Shown: positions 33,601 through 42,287, counted from the first letter of the stretch. The stretch: DNA of 64,000 bases from Xanthocytophaga flava (GCA_030068525.1 JASJOS010000005.1:62001-126000); one strand, 5' to 3'. Notes: generated by a model from the letters alone, not told the origin. A program made the numbers and translations.

Positions 33601-35920
33601 ACCCTGATCCTTTAAAGCGGAAGTTACCAGCCTGCACCTCCCCTTCCAGCAGGAAGTTTCTGTCTTTAAGCAATTGAATCTCTTTACTTCGTGGCAACAC
33701 ATATACCTCCAGTTTCTCACTCAATGGGAACTTCTCTACCCCTCTTACTGTCAACGTATTAGTTTGAAGATCCAGCGATGCATTGGGTTTATCCTTAATA
33801 TAGGAATTGATAACAAAGCTGTCATAGTCACGTTTCTTATTACCTGCCAATACGTTATGGTCCCCTTTACGGGTCATTCGTACTTCGTCCATATCAGAGT
33901 TATAATCGACAAAACCACCTTGCATCATCCGAATCATTGCATTGCGCACTACTGATGGATTGAGCTTATAGGTGGTAGCTAGTTCTGTAATAGTAAAGGT
34001 AGTCCGTTTGGCCTTTTTTGCTTGTGAAGCTAATATCTGCAATGGATGGAAAGAATACATACCACGCAAATCAAAATACCGTGTAGAATCATAGAAATCA
34101 TGTGATTCCAGGATACCCGGTACTTCCATACGGGCATTCAATGTATAGAAATTGATCTCACTGCTGTCGGGATTCCATTGCAATCCATCCATAACAATAT
34201 CTACTTTATGGAATGAGTTGATATAAGGAGTATTCTGAAAACCATCATTTTTCTGATTTAACCGGAGCTGTTTTGAAAACGGTTTGTATGTCATCCGAGC
34301 AGCAGGGTGATAAATAGAATCCCGGCGCATAGGAATGGTCACACTAACCTGCTGACCAACAATGGTAGAATCCTGAAATTCGTATTGTGTCCCACGGGTT
34401 TTAAACTTTGTTTGTCCATCTTTCACATAACTCAAACTACACATCTTGCCATATAATGACTTACTGGACATTTTCCGGCCAGCCAATGAAAATCCTCCTT
34501 TGTATACCAGATTGGGCCCAATGTCTTTAATGACAATGTTGCTATATAAGGACGTAAACTTAGGATACTCTGCAGTTGCAGGTGAAGAATGTTTTTTACT
34601 TGCAAACTGAAAAACACCTGGCACAGGGGTCTCTATTTTTTCAGGATAGTGCAGTGTAACATTGTCTGCTGACAACTGAGATTTTTTTACATTAAAGCTA
34701 AAGTCTTTTAGTTCCACATAGATCTCTGGTTTACCAGCAGTACTCCAGTCAAACTTTCCACCCTTACCTACAAAAGTACCATTCTGTAACATTACAGACC
34801 CGCTTGTTCCTATCAGAGCAGCGGAATCGTGTGGACTGATAAATGTAAAATCTGCTTTTGTCAATACCAGTACCGGTCCGGAAACCTGAGGTAGAGTAGA
34901 TTGCAAAAACGTACTCTCAGGTGTTTGGAAATTATCTCCCCATCCACTATTCGCATCTGTTTTTTGTTCAGAGTCTGTAGCTGGAGTACCCCAATCATCT
35001 GTCTGCGGTTTCTTTTCTTCTACGGGAGCATCCCCCCATCCATCATTTTGTTTGGCTTGTGCAGTAGATTTATTGTTGGTATTCGATGTTTTGTTCTTTG
35101 TTTTTGAAGATGTTTTAGGCTTATCATCAAAAGATGCCCATGGATCATCATTTGCTTTATTTGTGGTTTTCTTATCATCTTTTGAATCAAACGATCCCCA
35201 GCCGTCATCTGTGGTCTTTTTGCTGGCATCTTCAGCTGGCTTATCGTCAAATGATCCCCAGCCGTCATCAACCTTTTTAGATTTGGCAGTGTTCTTTGTG
35301 ACTGTATTCTTTGCGGGTGTTTTCTTGTCATCTTTTTTAGGCGTTTCAACCACCACCTCTTCTACCTTTTTCTCCTCTTTTGGTTCTTCGGCAGGAGGCA
35401 ATACTTCTGAAGGGGCCGCCTCACCAATAAATTCAAATGTATAGCTACCGCCCGTCACCTGTAAGCTACTATAATGTGTACTATATAAAGCTTTATTCTC
35501 AAAGAATACAGACATATTCTTTAAGACTTCTGCTAATGTTTTGCCATCAAACTGATTTACGGATTTCTCTATCACATTTAATAGCTTGGAATATTCATCA
35601 GCGGGGGTATTCTCTTTGGTAATTGCATAGGTAAGAGCCCCAAATAATGATTCATAATGTGGAGAAACACGATATTTCTTCACATTCATTTTTTGTGTGA
35701 TAGCTATTATTTTCGTTCGTTGAGCCTCATTCAGACTATTCCAGGCTGTTCCAAAGTCAGAGCCCAGTTGAGTCAGCTTTTCATTTTTAGTGCTTGCCAA
35801 CATCTTAGATACATCCGCTACAAACTCTTCCTGTTTGTCCGAAATTTTAAAAGACTGCGCATATGTTAGTATGGTTGCTAACAGATTGAATACGAGAAGA
35901 ATGTAAACTTTCTTTTTCAT
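30656..35920 (-). CDS. Giant exported protein with WG-motif linker and beta-rich body
   Basis: 1754 residues, family not recognised. A signal peptide (MKKKVYILLVFNLLATILTYA) directs export. Residues 24-165 are helical. Residues 165-345 form a low-complexity Lys/Asp/Thr linker with six Trp motifs between 218 and 330: GWGSFDD, GWGSFDS, PWASFDD, GWGDAP, DWGTPA and GWGDNF. About 1300 residues of apparent beta-rich repeating sequence follow, then from about 1655 a Lys/Glu/Pro-rich tail ending EEEEDGF. There is no transmembrane barrel signature at the C-terminus. It stands alone with a promoter element and a strong terminator. A structural periplasmic or outer-membrane-associated role is a guess. 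Confidence 0.75.
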   Translation of the reverse strand: MKKKVYILLVFNLLATILTYAQSFKISDKQEEFVADVSKMLASTKNEKLTQLGSDFGTAWNSLNEAQRTKIIAITQKMNVKKYRVSPHYESLFGALTYAITKENTPADEYSKLLNVIEKSVNQFDGKTLAEVLKNMSVFFENKALYSTHYSSLQVTGGSYTFEFIGEAAPSEVLPPAEEPKEEKKVEEVVVETPKKDDKKTPAKNTVTKNTAKSKKVDDGWGSFDDKPAEDASKKTTDDGWGSFDSKDDKKTTNKANDDPWASFDDKPKTSSKTKNKTSNTNNKSTAQAKQNDGWGDAPVEEKKPQTDDWGTPATDSEQKTDANSGWGDNFQTPESTFLQSTLPQVSGPVLVLTKADFTFISPHDSAALIGTSGSVMLQNGTFVGKGGKFDWSTAGKPEIYVELKDFSFNVKKSQLSADNVTLHYPEKIETPVPGVFQFASKKHSSPATAEYPKFTSLYSNIVIKDIGPNLVYKGGFSLAGRKMSSKSLYGKMCSLSYVKDGQTKFKTRGTQYEFQDSTIVGQQVSVTIPMRRDSIYHPAARMTYKPFSKQLRLNQKNDGFQNTPYINSFHKVDIVMDGLQWNPDSSEINFYTLNARMEVPGILESHDFYDSTRYFDLRGMYSFHPLQILASQAKKAKRTTFTITELATTYKLNPSVVRNAMIRMMQGGFVDYNSDMDEVRMTRKGDHNVLAGNKKRDYDSFVINSYIKDKPNASLDLQTNTLTVRGVEKFPLSEKLEVYVLPRSKEIQLLKDRNFLLEGEVQAGNFRFKGSGFSFLYDEFTVEMNQIDTILFTPKEAKGKSDSVQLGSEIRYSAGTLYINKPDNKAGLRDYPEYPRLNVQSGAAIYFDQKDRINGSYNRNVRFEVPSITLDSLNSKNPEYKGTFYSDGIFPEFEEDLIAMSDNSLGFKHKVPSGTYQLFGSEDSRMIFAGDLIMDRKGLRASGRIDHLNTTLTAKDIVFTPDSVFARGPQADIKAATLGAVAVPKATVKDFKLTWKAKVDSMMISSTKTPFEIYKETGASFSGTMVVRRNGLFADGQFDRPDSDINSPSFAFEKNKFSAGDAEFRIKSKTLTKPSLLANFVNVNFDMGKGMVEIKTSTNPDLIGFASLEFPYCEYKTSIQEATWLLDKKLVFMKGDVKTSTFTSNNPQHEGLTFNGSVAGYNIDKMTLSISGIPYIVSADARIYPSKGTVMITENAKMQPLSKAVLTLDTTTSYHKLVDGEIQILSRKKFAGNATYAYTNFEGKTFNVKMRDFETRTEEAKRKKDVPLEYTAATGIVDEGDKFYLTSRMLFKGAITMKSPRKYLDLDGFVKLDLKSTSSLADWISYKSKPEDEGVTITVDENLKSGETQMTVGVHVDKETSSVYTTFISAKSHADDKDILMATGQLTNNDEGNEFKVVDPERAKNNKYAGNQFILDDNTGKIRLEGNLRLFEDPGNYLPVSSGSGEIDLKTNKYTFNTLMGWNFPTSTQIYDEMAAGILEAKENEGVGQEAAEDNKERFLMKIAQIIGEKETQYWKDKLTIEYIPMPQISKRFALPLVLSNVDLLWNDESKSFGSVGKIGVSNIGNNDINSAFDGMVEIRKTAEGDQATIYLEVSSDKWYYMNYQQGQYSLLSSDENFNAVVSSKGKGGKSFTVALATENDVNGFKDHFNGTHNKGKEIPKKEKPIVKKEEPKKEEPKKEDSKVKDKADEKLVEGETDENAQPEGEESTPPKENKKEKKKKSDKKADSKADAKEKKKKEEKPKTIDEEEEDGF

Positions 35921-35971
35921 CTAAGATTCGTTTCTTTATTAAACGTTTTTTTGCACTAGCTGGTATACTCA

Positions 35972-35979
35972 CAAACGTA
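35972..35979 (-). promoter_or_regulatory. -7 element TACGTTTG for the giant exported protein
   Basis: Minus-strand TACGTTTG fits TAnnTTTG and lies 52 bases before the start codon. No -33 TTG at the right spacing. An imperfect hairpin (GCTCTCTGC with GCAGAGGGC, about 35982-36016) just upstream may end the prmA transcript. Confidence 0.45.
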
Positions 35980-36029
35980 TTTGCCCTCTGCACTAAGAAT
36001 CACATATAGCAGAGAGCTTCTTTTAATCA

Positions 36030-36860
36030 TTATCTTTTTTCAAACCACAAAGACGCCCACTGGTGTTTTGAGGTCTGTTGTTTTTTCACTAACTGAAATT
36101 CACTAGCTCTTTTTTCAAGTTCAGGGATATCCTGTTCATAAAAGCCACTTAACAATAATGTTCCGCCAGAAACTAACTTACTGGCATACAATGGCATTTC
36201 ATCCAATAAAATATTACGATTAATGTTAGCCAATATAATATCGTAAACATCTTCCAGTTGTACACTCGCAATGGTTCCCTGCTGTACACGAACTTTGTCA
36301 GACTGATTCATCTGGCAATTTTCAACAGCATTGGTTACTGCCCATTCATCTATATCAAAAGCATCTATCAGAACTGCACCTCTTTTCTGAGCCATAATAG
36401 CCAGAATACCTGTTCCACTGCCGGCATCCATCACTTTTAATCCCTCATGTTCCAACTGTAACTGACTCTGAAGAATCAGTGTAGTAGTTTCATGATGCCC
36501 TGTGCCAAACGACATCTGAGGGTTGATAGTGATCTCATAGGGATATTTTTCATCAATCTTATGAAATGATGCCTTTACAATACATTGATCATCTATTACA
36601 ATAGGTTGATAATTTTTTTCCCACTCTTCGTTCCAATTCTTACGTTGCATCTCTGCAACTGTATAGTCAATTGTCACAAAATCAGTGTATTTTTCAACAA
36701 CTGATTGCCATAATTCTTCACTAAACTGCAACTTTTGTACATAGGCAATAATGCCTTCGTCGAACTCTACAAACGATTCATAGCCAATTTCAGCTAGTTC
36801 GGCGATAATAATCTCTGCCCATTCAGGCGATACGAAAACTTTTAACTCAATGAAATCCAA
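36030..36860 (-). CDS. prmA: Ribosomal protein L11 methyltransferase
   Basis: 276 residues, slightly shorter than the E. coli protein, as usual in Bacteroidota. The N-terminal substrate domain (MDFIELKVFVSPEWAEIIIAEL) is followed by NPQMSFGTGHHETTTLIL, the SAM motif VMDAGSGTGILAIMAQKRGA, and NINRNILLDEMPLYASKL with the NxN-type active-site segment. It trimethylates L11 at several amines. It is monocistronic in this window. The hairpin near 36000 may end its transcript. Confidence 0.95.
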   Translation of the reverse strand: MDFIELKVFVSPEWAEIIIAELAEIGYESFVEFDEGIIAYVQKLQFSEELWQSVVEKYTDFVTIDYTVAEMQRKNWNEEWEKNYQPIVIDDQCIVKASFHKIDEKYPYEITINPQMSFGTGHHETTTLILQSQLQLEHEGLKVMDAGSGTGILAIMAQKRGAVLIDAFDIDEWAVTNAVENCQMNQSDKVRVQQGTIASVQLEDVYDIILANINRNILLDEMPLYASKLVSGGTLLLSGFYEQDIPELEKRASEFQLVKKQQTSKHQWASLWFEKR

Positions 36861-37270
36861 TGTGGTAAGGGTTTGTATAGTATTTTTTTGCCAATTACAA
36901 AAATTAGAATTTATAAGACAGTATCCAACACGTTCAGTGTCACAAACTTACATAAGTGATTTTTAGATAAGCGGTGGGCATCTCAAATAATATCATTACG
37001 GCCTTTCGCCGCCGAAAATTAAAGAGCCTTATGATGTATCTTTGGTGAAGTTATTACAGAGACAGAAGTATGGAGTAAAAATAGCAGAGCTAAGTTTTAG
37101 ACTTTCTTTACAAATAGCAGAAGCAGAATACCGAAGCAATCCTATTATCAGGAAAGAAATGCGCAAGGTGTTAAAAACTGTATGAATACCTATAAATCTG
37201 CGATTGTCACTATGAATAGACCTAAACCCTATATGTATTTAACGACTCAATTATTCAAAAACAGTAGAGG
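36861..37270. other. Intergenic region between prmA and the DUF6150 gene
   Basis: 410 bases. It contains an open frame without ATG on the plus strand (36991-37185, listed separately) and no structured RNA that I recognise. The prmA promoter should be near its left end, but no good -7 element is visible. Confidence 0.4.
36991..37185 (+). pseudogene. Possible small gene or gene remnant without ATG
   Basis: An open frame of 64 codons from an upstream TAA to TGA at 37183. The translated end has a normal charged-helix composition (KLLQRQKYGVKIAELSF, then RKEMRKVLKTV) rather than random low-complexity sequence. There is no ATG; GTG at 37045 would give 46 residues. It may be a decayed fragment of a longer gene or a small gene with a non-ATG start. 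The product is not recognised. Confidence 0.25.
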
Positions 37271-37633
37271 TTACCGGCAGCCAGCAAATGAGGGATTATC
37301 TATGTAATAGATAGAGAACTGAGCAAATGAACGGTTTTCTTCAATATATACACGATAATTAGCCAGGTTACGGTTCTTGGTAATATACCAGATTCCAGGT
37401 TTATCAGCATACAAGGCGTTATCTTCCTTAAAAACCTGCATTTTGGCTAATCCCTCACTTTCCTCAATGTAAACACGTACATCTGCAAAAGACCGATCCT
37501 TTTCCAGATAAATGGCACCATAGACCTCACAATAGTCAATAGGAAGTTTCTTTGGGGTATTGGTAGCAGGAACTGACGAAGAACAGATAATACCAATTGT
37601 CAGAAGAGAGAAATAGAGAGCTAAGGTTTTCAT
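37271..37633 (-). CDS. DUF6150-like exported repeat protein
   Basis: 120 residues with a signal peptide (MKTLALYFSLLTIGIICSS). The mature part consists of short beta repeats: YGAIYLEKDRSFADVRVYIEE, then GLAKMQVFKEDNALYAD, GIWYITKNRNLANYRVYIEE and NRSFAQFSIYYIDNPSFAG. Each has an aromatic-x-hydrophobic strand, a charged turn and a small-residue Ala. The two mature Cys (in DYCEVYG and AGCR) bracket the domain and could form a disulfide. It matches my memory of the DUF6150 family of Bacteroidota, unknown function. The gene is downstream of queA but separated by a terminator. Confidence 0.7.
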   Translation of the reverse strand: MKTLALYFSLLTIGIICSSSVPATNTPKKLPIDYCEVYGAIYLEKDRSFADVRVYIEESEGLAKMQVFKEDNALYADKPGIWYITKNRNLANYRVYIEENRSFAQFSIYYIDNPSFAGCR

Positions 37634-37665
37634 GATCAGGCAGCTAAAACCTTTGGAAATACAAA

Positions 37666-37701
37666 AAATCCGTTCCTCTCATTAAACAGAAGAACGGATT
37701 T
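37666..37701 (-). terminator. Terminator after queA
   Basis: A 10-bp stem AAATCCGTTC (37666-37675) with 37692-37701. On the minus strand it is followed by a T-rich run and lies just beyond the queA stop. Confidence 0.75.
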
Positions 37702-37709
37702 ACGATAAT

Positions 37710-38756
37710 TTATAGAATCAGCATTGCATCACCATAGGTGAAGAAGCGATATTTTTCTTTGATCGCAGTCTGATAACAATGATGGATAAAATCAAATCCT
37801 CCAAAAGCGGCTGTCATCATAAACAAAGTAGACTCAGGCAGGTGGAAGTTAGTTACCATTGCATTGGTAATTTTGAAATCATATGGAGGAAAAATAAATT
37901 TATCTGTCCATCCCTGATTAGGTTTCAAACGTCCATTAGCAGATACAGAGGATTCAAGTGTGCGCATGGTAGTAGTGCCAATAGCACATACTTTCTTTTT
38001 ATTGTCCAGCGCCACATTCACGGCATCTGCTGTAGAAGCAGGTACATTGAAGTTTTCAGAATCCATTTTGTGCTTGGTCAGATCTTCTACATCTACCGGA
38101 CGGAATGTACCCAAACCCACATGCAATGTAATGGGAGCCAGATGTACACCTTTTATTTCCAGACGACGCACAACCTGCTTGGTAAAGTGTAAGCCAGCTG
38201 TTGGGGCAGCGACAGCACCTTTATTTTCAGCAAAAATAGTCTGATAACGGTCACGATCTTCAGGTTCTACTTTCCGCTTGATAATTTTTGGCAGTGGAGT
38301 TTCACCCAATGATTCAATTGTATGATAGAAATCTTCCGGAGTACCGTCATATAAGAAACGAATAGTACGACCACGGGAAGTAGTATTATCGATCACCTCG
38401 GCAACCAAATCTCCATCTCCGAAATACAACTTATTCCCCACACGAATTTTACGTGCTGGATCTACAAGTACATCCCATAAATGCGCTTCACGATTTAATT
38501 CCCGTAAAAGGAAAACCTCAATTTTTGCCCCTGTCTTTTCTTTGTTACCATATAAACGGGCAGGAAATACTTTAGTATCGTTCACCACCATCATATCACC
38601 ATCACCAAAATAGTCGATGATGTCTTTGAACACGCGATGTTCGATAGTTTTGGTCTGGCGATTAACAACCATAAGCCGAGCTTCGTCCCGATTTTCGGCA
38701 GGATAGTTGGCAATCAGGCTCGCAGGAAGGTCAAACTTAAACTCAGAGAGCTTCAT
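37710..38756 (-). CDS. queA: S-adenosylmethionine:tRNA ribosyltransferase-isomerase
   Basis: 348 residues, standard length. It has [75 protein letters not shown] and [18 protein letters not shown], all diagnostic. It transfers and isomerises the ribosyl of SAM onto preQ1 at tRNA position 34 to make epoxyqueuosine. It has a near-perfect promoter at 38847-38877 and a small hairpin in the leader close to the start codon. No other queuosine gene is adjacent. Confidence 0.97.
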   Translation of the reverse strand: MKLSEFKFDLPASLIANYPAENRDEARLMVVNRQTKTIEHRVFKDIIDYFGDGDMMVVNDTKVFPARLYGNKEKTGAKIEVFLLRELNREAHLWDVLVDPARKIRVGNKLYFGDGDLVAEVIDNTTSRGRTIRFLYDGTPEDFYHTIESLGETPLPKIIKRKVEPEDRDRYQTIFAENKGAVAAPTAGLHFTKQVVRRLEIKGVHLAPITLHVGLGTFRPVDVEDLTKHKMDSENFNVPASTADAVNVALDNKKKVCAIGTTTMRTLESSVSANGRLKPNQGWTDKFIFPPYDFKITNAMVTNFHLPESTLFMMTAAFGGFDFIHHCYQTAIKEKYRFFTYGDAMLIL

Positions 38757-38769
38757 AGGTAGGAATTAC

Positions 38770-38788
38770 AAACACCTTTGGGGTGTTT
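38770..38788 (-). promoter_or_regulatory. Small hairpin in the queA leader
   Basis: Seven-base stem AAACACC (38770-38776) with GGTGTTT (38782-38788) and a five-base loop, 13 bases before the ATG. It could affect ribosome access. It does not look like a known preQ1 riboswitch. Confidence 0.3.
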
Positions 38789-38846
38789 TGTCAGTTTAAA
38801 AACAATAGATTTTCAGTATAAAACCTCTATTTATTACAAAAGGTTG

Positions 38847-38877
38847 CAAAGGTAGCGAAGTAAATCTGGAATACAAA
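38847..38877 (-). promoter_or_regulatory. Bacteroidota promoter TTTG-N19-TACCTTTG for queA
   Basis: Minus-strand TTTG (38877-38874), exactly 19 bases, then TACCTTTG (38854-38847) followed by CAA. A full match to the consensus, giving a leader of about 85 bases. Confidence 0.7.
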
Positions 38878-38909
38878 GAAATGTATCTGAAATGATGATA
38901 TTATCACTA

Positions 38910-39395
38910 TCAGCCCGAAATTAGCAACTGTGCAGCGACCAAGGCTTCCTTATTAAATCCTTTGGAATAGGTTGTAATTATGCAATTCTGCTTTATAGCT
39001 GGTTCAAGTTCATGCAATGACAAATCATCATCTATAATAAGATACTTCTCATACATATTCTGTAATATAAATAACGTTAACTCTTCTTTTCTATTATTTA
39101 CATTCTCATATATAGGCAATAATGCCCCTATAGGAGTAAAAATCCCTCTGTTTTGAAATATAAGAGCTAGTTCCTCTTTGGTTTTAGTATATCTGCGTGA
39201 AGAGGTAACAATAATTCGAGCATCTATTTGTTGTACTAGTTCATTGAAATTCTGAACACAATCTTGGCAAAAATCTGAGTACCCATCCTCATGCAACATA
39301 TCTGGCTTCCAGATAGGTGTTGTAATGAATACTCCATCTATATCCAGCAATATATGCCAAGGTCTAACAGAAGTATTTTCAGGTTTGTTTATCAT
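38910..39395 (-). CDS. HAD-like phosphatase-fold protein (Swiss-army-knife RNA repair-type HAD)
   Basis: 161 residues. HAD motif I is LLDIDGVFI with both Asp; motif II is probably IVTSSRR; motif III/IV region KYLIIDDDLSLHEL has acidic residues for magnesium. No cap domain. This fits the small HAD group named after RNA repair proteins, but no ligase or kinase domain is attached here. Actual substrate unknown. It is divergent from the DUF6090-like gene; the intergenic spacer is AT-rich. Confidence 0.8.
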   Translation of the reverse strand: MINKPENTSVRPWHILLDIDGVFITTPIWKPDMLHEDGYSDFCQDCVQNFNELVQQIDARIIVTSSRRYTKTKEELALIFQNRGIFTPIGALLPIYENVNNRKEELTLFILQNMYEKYLIIDDDLSLHELEPAIKQNCIITTYSKGFNKEALVAAQLLISG

Positions 39396-39497
39396 TATAT
39401 TGAGACTATTACATTATAAATGCATTACGAGTAACTGTAGTTTTTACGTTCAAATAATTATATTCGGCCAAATTCGTCTAAACATTTTAAACTACCA

Positions 39498-40115
39498 ATG
39501 TCCATAGGTCAAAACATCAAGGAAGGTCTGGTTAAGCTATTGGGAGAACTGGTTCTTATTACAGCAGGTGTGTATCTGGGTATTGTTGCCAGCAACTGGA
39601 ATGAACAACATAATGAAACCATTAAACAAAAAGATTTTCTTAAAAACCTGTCTATGGAGATTGATTCCAACCAGCAAAAATTACAACAATCTCTAACGTA
39701 TCGTGAACACGTTCTGAAAACAAGCCAGGCCTTATATCATACACTTGGTAAAGAGAGATTACAAGCAGGCTTCTGGAAAAGTGGAGGATTTCAACTGATT
39801 TCTGGATGGAAAGGTATCTATATTCCTCCTTTGGAGAACTCAGTGTACCAGTCGGGTCTGATTAGCAATACACTCCAAGGACTTGATTTTGAGACTATCC
39901 ATGCTATTGCACAAGTATACAATTATCAGGAAGAGTACAAGCTATGGACTCGTACCCTTATTTTTGATAAAGTGACAAATATAGACAATCGGATAAATAC
40001 AGCAGAGGCATTGAGTCTGTTTCAACCCTGGGCTGATATCATTGGAGTAGAAAAAAGTCTGATGCGAAGATATGCCTCTGCCCGAACTCAACTTCAAAAG
40101 AAAATAAAGGAGTAA
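39498..40115 (+). CDS. DUF6090-like single-pass membrane protein
   Basis: 205 residues. A hydrophobic segment at about 12-32 (LLGELVLITAGVYLGIVAS) is followed by NWNEQHNETIKQKDFLKNL, the conserved beginning of the DUF6090 family. The rest is helical with a coiled-coil-like region and a central Gly/Pro loop (YIPPLENSVYQSG). It is likely anchored in the inner membrane with the C-terminal part exposed. Function unknown. It is a single gene, convergent with the ABC-F gene 44 bases away. Confidence 0.75.
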   Translation: MSIGQNIKEGLVKLLGELVLITAGVYLGIVASNWNEQHNETIKQKDFLKNLSMEIDSNQQKLQQSLTYREHVLKTSQALYHTLGKERLQAGFWKSGGFQLISGWKGIYIPPLENSVYQSGLISNTLQGLDFETIHAIAQVYNYQEEYKLWTRTLIFDKVTNIDNRINTAEALSLFQPWADIIGVEKSLMRRYASARTQLQKKIKE

Positions 40116-40159
40116 GTCTGATGCAAGTCTATTGCTTAGCACCAGACTTTATGCTATAA

Positions 40160-42091
40160 CTATACTAGCTTTTTTTCCAATTCTTCTACTTCCAGTGTTG
40201 CTACCTCCCAATCTTCCATGGTTTTATCCATTGTCTGCATTACCTGCTGATATACACCTGATATCCTGGTAACTTCTTCTGTATTATTCTCAGCAGAGAA
40301 ATGAGCCATCTGATGCTCCAGATCATGTTTTTGTGTTTCCAATTCTGCAATTTTCTTCTCTAACTCTTCTACACGGCGATTGGCCTTCTGAAGATTTTTA
40401 GTAACAGTAGGGTCAGCAGAAGTTTGTTTACTGGCAACAGGCTTGGAGGCAACAGATTTTGTTTCTACAGGAGCTACCTGTGTAGCTTTGTTTTTCTCAC
40501 GTTCTGCATACCATGTTTCAAATTCATCATAGGTACCAGGATATTCCTTTATTTGGTAATCTTCTATGAACCAGATTTTATTGGCAACATGACTTACAAA
40601 GTGTCTGTCGTGACTTATGACCACATATGTACCTTCATACTGCTCAAGCGCCTGAATCAGAATACTTACGGATTGCATATCCAGGTGATTGGTAGGTTCG
40701 TCCAGAAGCAGAAAGTTAGCTTCAGAGATCAACGTTTTAGCCAGAGCCACACGAGATTTCTCCCCTCCGGAAAGTACTTTGATCTTTTTGAATACTTCAT
40801 CATTGCTAAAAAGAAAACACCCTAAAACAGTTCTAAGCTCTACTTCTGTTTTGTTTGTACCAGCCTGTTTGAGTTCATCCAGAATAGTATTCTCTACGTT
40901 TAGAGCTTCTAATTGGTGCTGAGCAAAAAAGGCAAAATTTACGTTGTGCCCAATCTCACGTTTTCCATCTATATTTTCCGTTCCGGCAACAATGCGTAGC
41001 AAAGTTGACTTTCCTTTTCCGTTAGCCCCAATCAGTGCTATTTTATCCCCCCGTTCAATACGAGCAGTAGCATGTTTGAGAATTGGCTTCTGAGGATAAG
41101 ATTTACTTACATCTTCAATAGACAGTACATTGCGTCCACTCTGCTGACGGAAGTTGAAACGAAAATGTACTTTCACATTTTCATCTACAACCGCATCAAT
41201 CATATCCATTCGGTCCAGTGCCTTCACACGTGATTGTACCTGCCGTGCTTTTGTTGCTTTTGCTTTGAAACGTTCAATGAAACGTTCGGTCTGGCGAATC
41301 TTAGCCTGCTGATTTTCGTAAGCACCCCGCTGAATTTCATTTCTCAAGGCCTTTTCTTCCAGGTAAAAACTGTAATTTCCAGAATACGTGTTTAGCTTTT
41401 GATTGGCGACCTCAACCGTTGTTTCAATGGCATTGTCCAGAAATTCTCTATCGTGAGATACAATTATATAGGCACCTTCATAGTCGCTCAGGTAATCTTC
41501 CAGCCATTGGATAGAAGGTAGATCCAGGTGGTTGGTAGGCTCATCCAGAAGCAGCAGAGCTGGTTTGGAAAGAAGCATTTTAGCCAACATAACACGCATA
41601 CGCCATCCTCCGGAAAATTCACGCAAAGGACGTTGCAGTTCTTCTGTGCGAAACCCTAAACCTTCCAGAATTTCTTCAGCTCTTGCCTGAATGGTATATC
41701 CTCCTAATGTATCAAACTGCTCTTGCAAACGAGTTAGTTTATCAATCAGACTGTCAGTATAAGAAACCTCCAACTGGTGTAATAACTCATTGATCTGCTG
41801 CTGAAGTTTATTTTCTTGTTCAAATGCCTGCATAGCAACTGACAAAATACTGTCTTCAGTCTGATAGGAAAGTAAATCCTGGTTCAGAAAACCAATGGTA
41901 CAGCCACCTGCTTTGGAAATACTGCCTTCATCTGGCTGATATTCACCATCTATCAAACGTAGCAATGTCGATTTTCCGGTTCCGTTCAATCCTATGAGGC
42001 CAATTCTGTCTTTGGGTTTGATATGTAAATTTGCCTCCTGGTATAATGCTCGCCCACCAAAGTAAAAAGAAAGATTATTTATAGATAACAT
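40160..42091 (-). CDS. ABC-F family ATPase (translation-associated)
   Basis: 643 residues, two ABC domains and no membrane segments. Domain 1: GLNGTGKSTLLRLI Walker A, LREFSGGWRMRV signature, LLLLDEPTNHLD Walker B. Domain 2: IGANGKGKSTLLRI, LSGGEKSRVALAKTL, LLLDEPTNHLD. Between them lies the PtIM-like charged linker (IRQTERFIERFKAKATKARQ). The C-terminal ~85 residues form a coiled coil (LEKKIAELETQKHDLEHQM), as in Uup/YheS-type proteins. ABC-F proteins act on the ribosome E/P site rather than as transporters. The exact subfamily is uncertain. A -7 element lies upstream. Confidence 0.94.
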   Translation of the reverse strand: MLSINNLSFYFGGRALYQEANLHIKPKDRIGLIGLNGTGKSTLLRLIDGEYQPDEGSISKAGGCTIGFLNQDLLSYQTEDSILSVAMQAFEQENKLQQQINELLHQLEVSYTDSLIDKLTRLQEQFDTLGGYTIQARAEEILEGLGFRTEELQRPLREFSGGWRMRVMLAKMLLSKPALLLLDEPTNHLDLPSIQWLEDYLSDYEGAYIIVSHDREFLDNAIETTVEVANQKLNTYSGNYSFYLEEKALRNEIQRGAYENQQAKIRQTERFIERFKAKATKARQVQSRVKALDRMDMIDAVVDENVKVHFRFNFRQQSGRNVLSIEDVSKSYPQKPILKHATARIERGDKIALIGANGKGKSTLLRIVAGTENIDGKREIGHNVNFAFFAQHQLEALNVENTILDELKQAGTNKTEVELRTVLGCFLFSNDEVFKKIKVLSGGEKSRVALAKTLISEANFLLLDEPTNHLDMQSVSILIQALEQYEGTYVVISHDRHFVSHVANKIWFIEDYQIKEYPGTYDEFETWYAEREKNKATQVAPVETKSVASKPVASKQTSADPTVTKNLQKANRRVEELEKKIAELETQKHDLEHQMAHFSAENNTEEVTRISGVYQQVMQTMDKTMEDWEVATLEVEELEKKLV

Positions 42092-42124
42092 CTTGATTCA
42101 GACAACTTAAAAACTGTTTTTTCA

Positions 42125-42132
42125 CAAAGTTA
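42125..42132 (-). promoter_or_regulatory. -7 element TAACTTTG for the ABC-F gene
   Basis: Minus-strand TAACTTTG fits TAnnTTTG 34 bases before the start codon. The -33 element is not clear. Confidence 0.45.
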
Positions 42133-42267
42133 CGAAAAAATCAAAGGATTTAATATAACGAAGTGTAACCCAACAAAGAGAGGGATCACATGAATCCCTT
42201 TATAGGACTAGATTCCTTCTGAAATCAAACACAAAAATCTGCCAAATAATTTTTGAATTATGTTACG

Positions 42268-42287
42268 ATTTTAACCCAAGTTAAAAT
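42268..42287. promoter_or_regulatory. Possible operator upstream of osmC
   Basis: ATTTTAAC, a 4-base spacer and GTTAAAAT form a perfect 8-base inverted repeat, about 160 bases before the OsmC start. It is too short for a terminator and lacks a T-run, so a dimeric regulator site is one explanation. Confidence 0.3.

Noticed and set aside
38770..38788. preQ1 riboswitch before queA
   Set aside because: Only a simple 7-bp hairpin is present; the conserved preQ1 aptamer core and A-rich tail are not recognisable.
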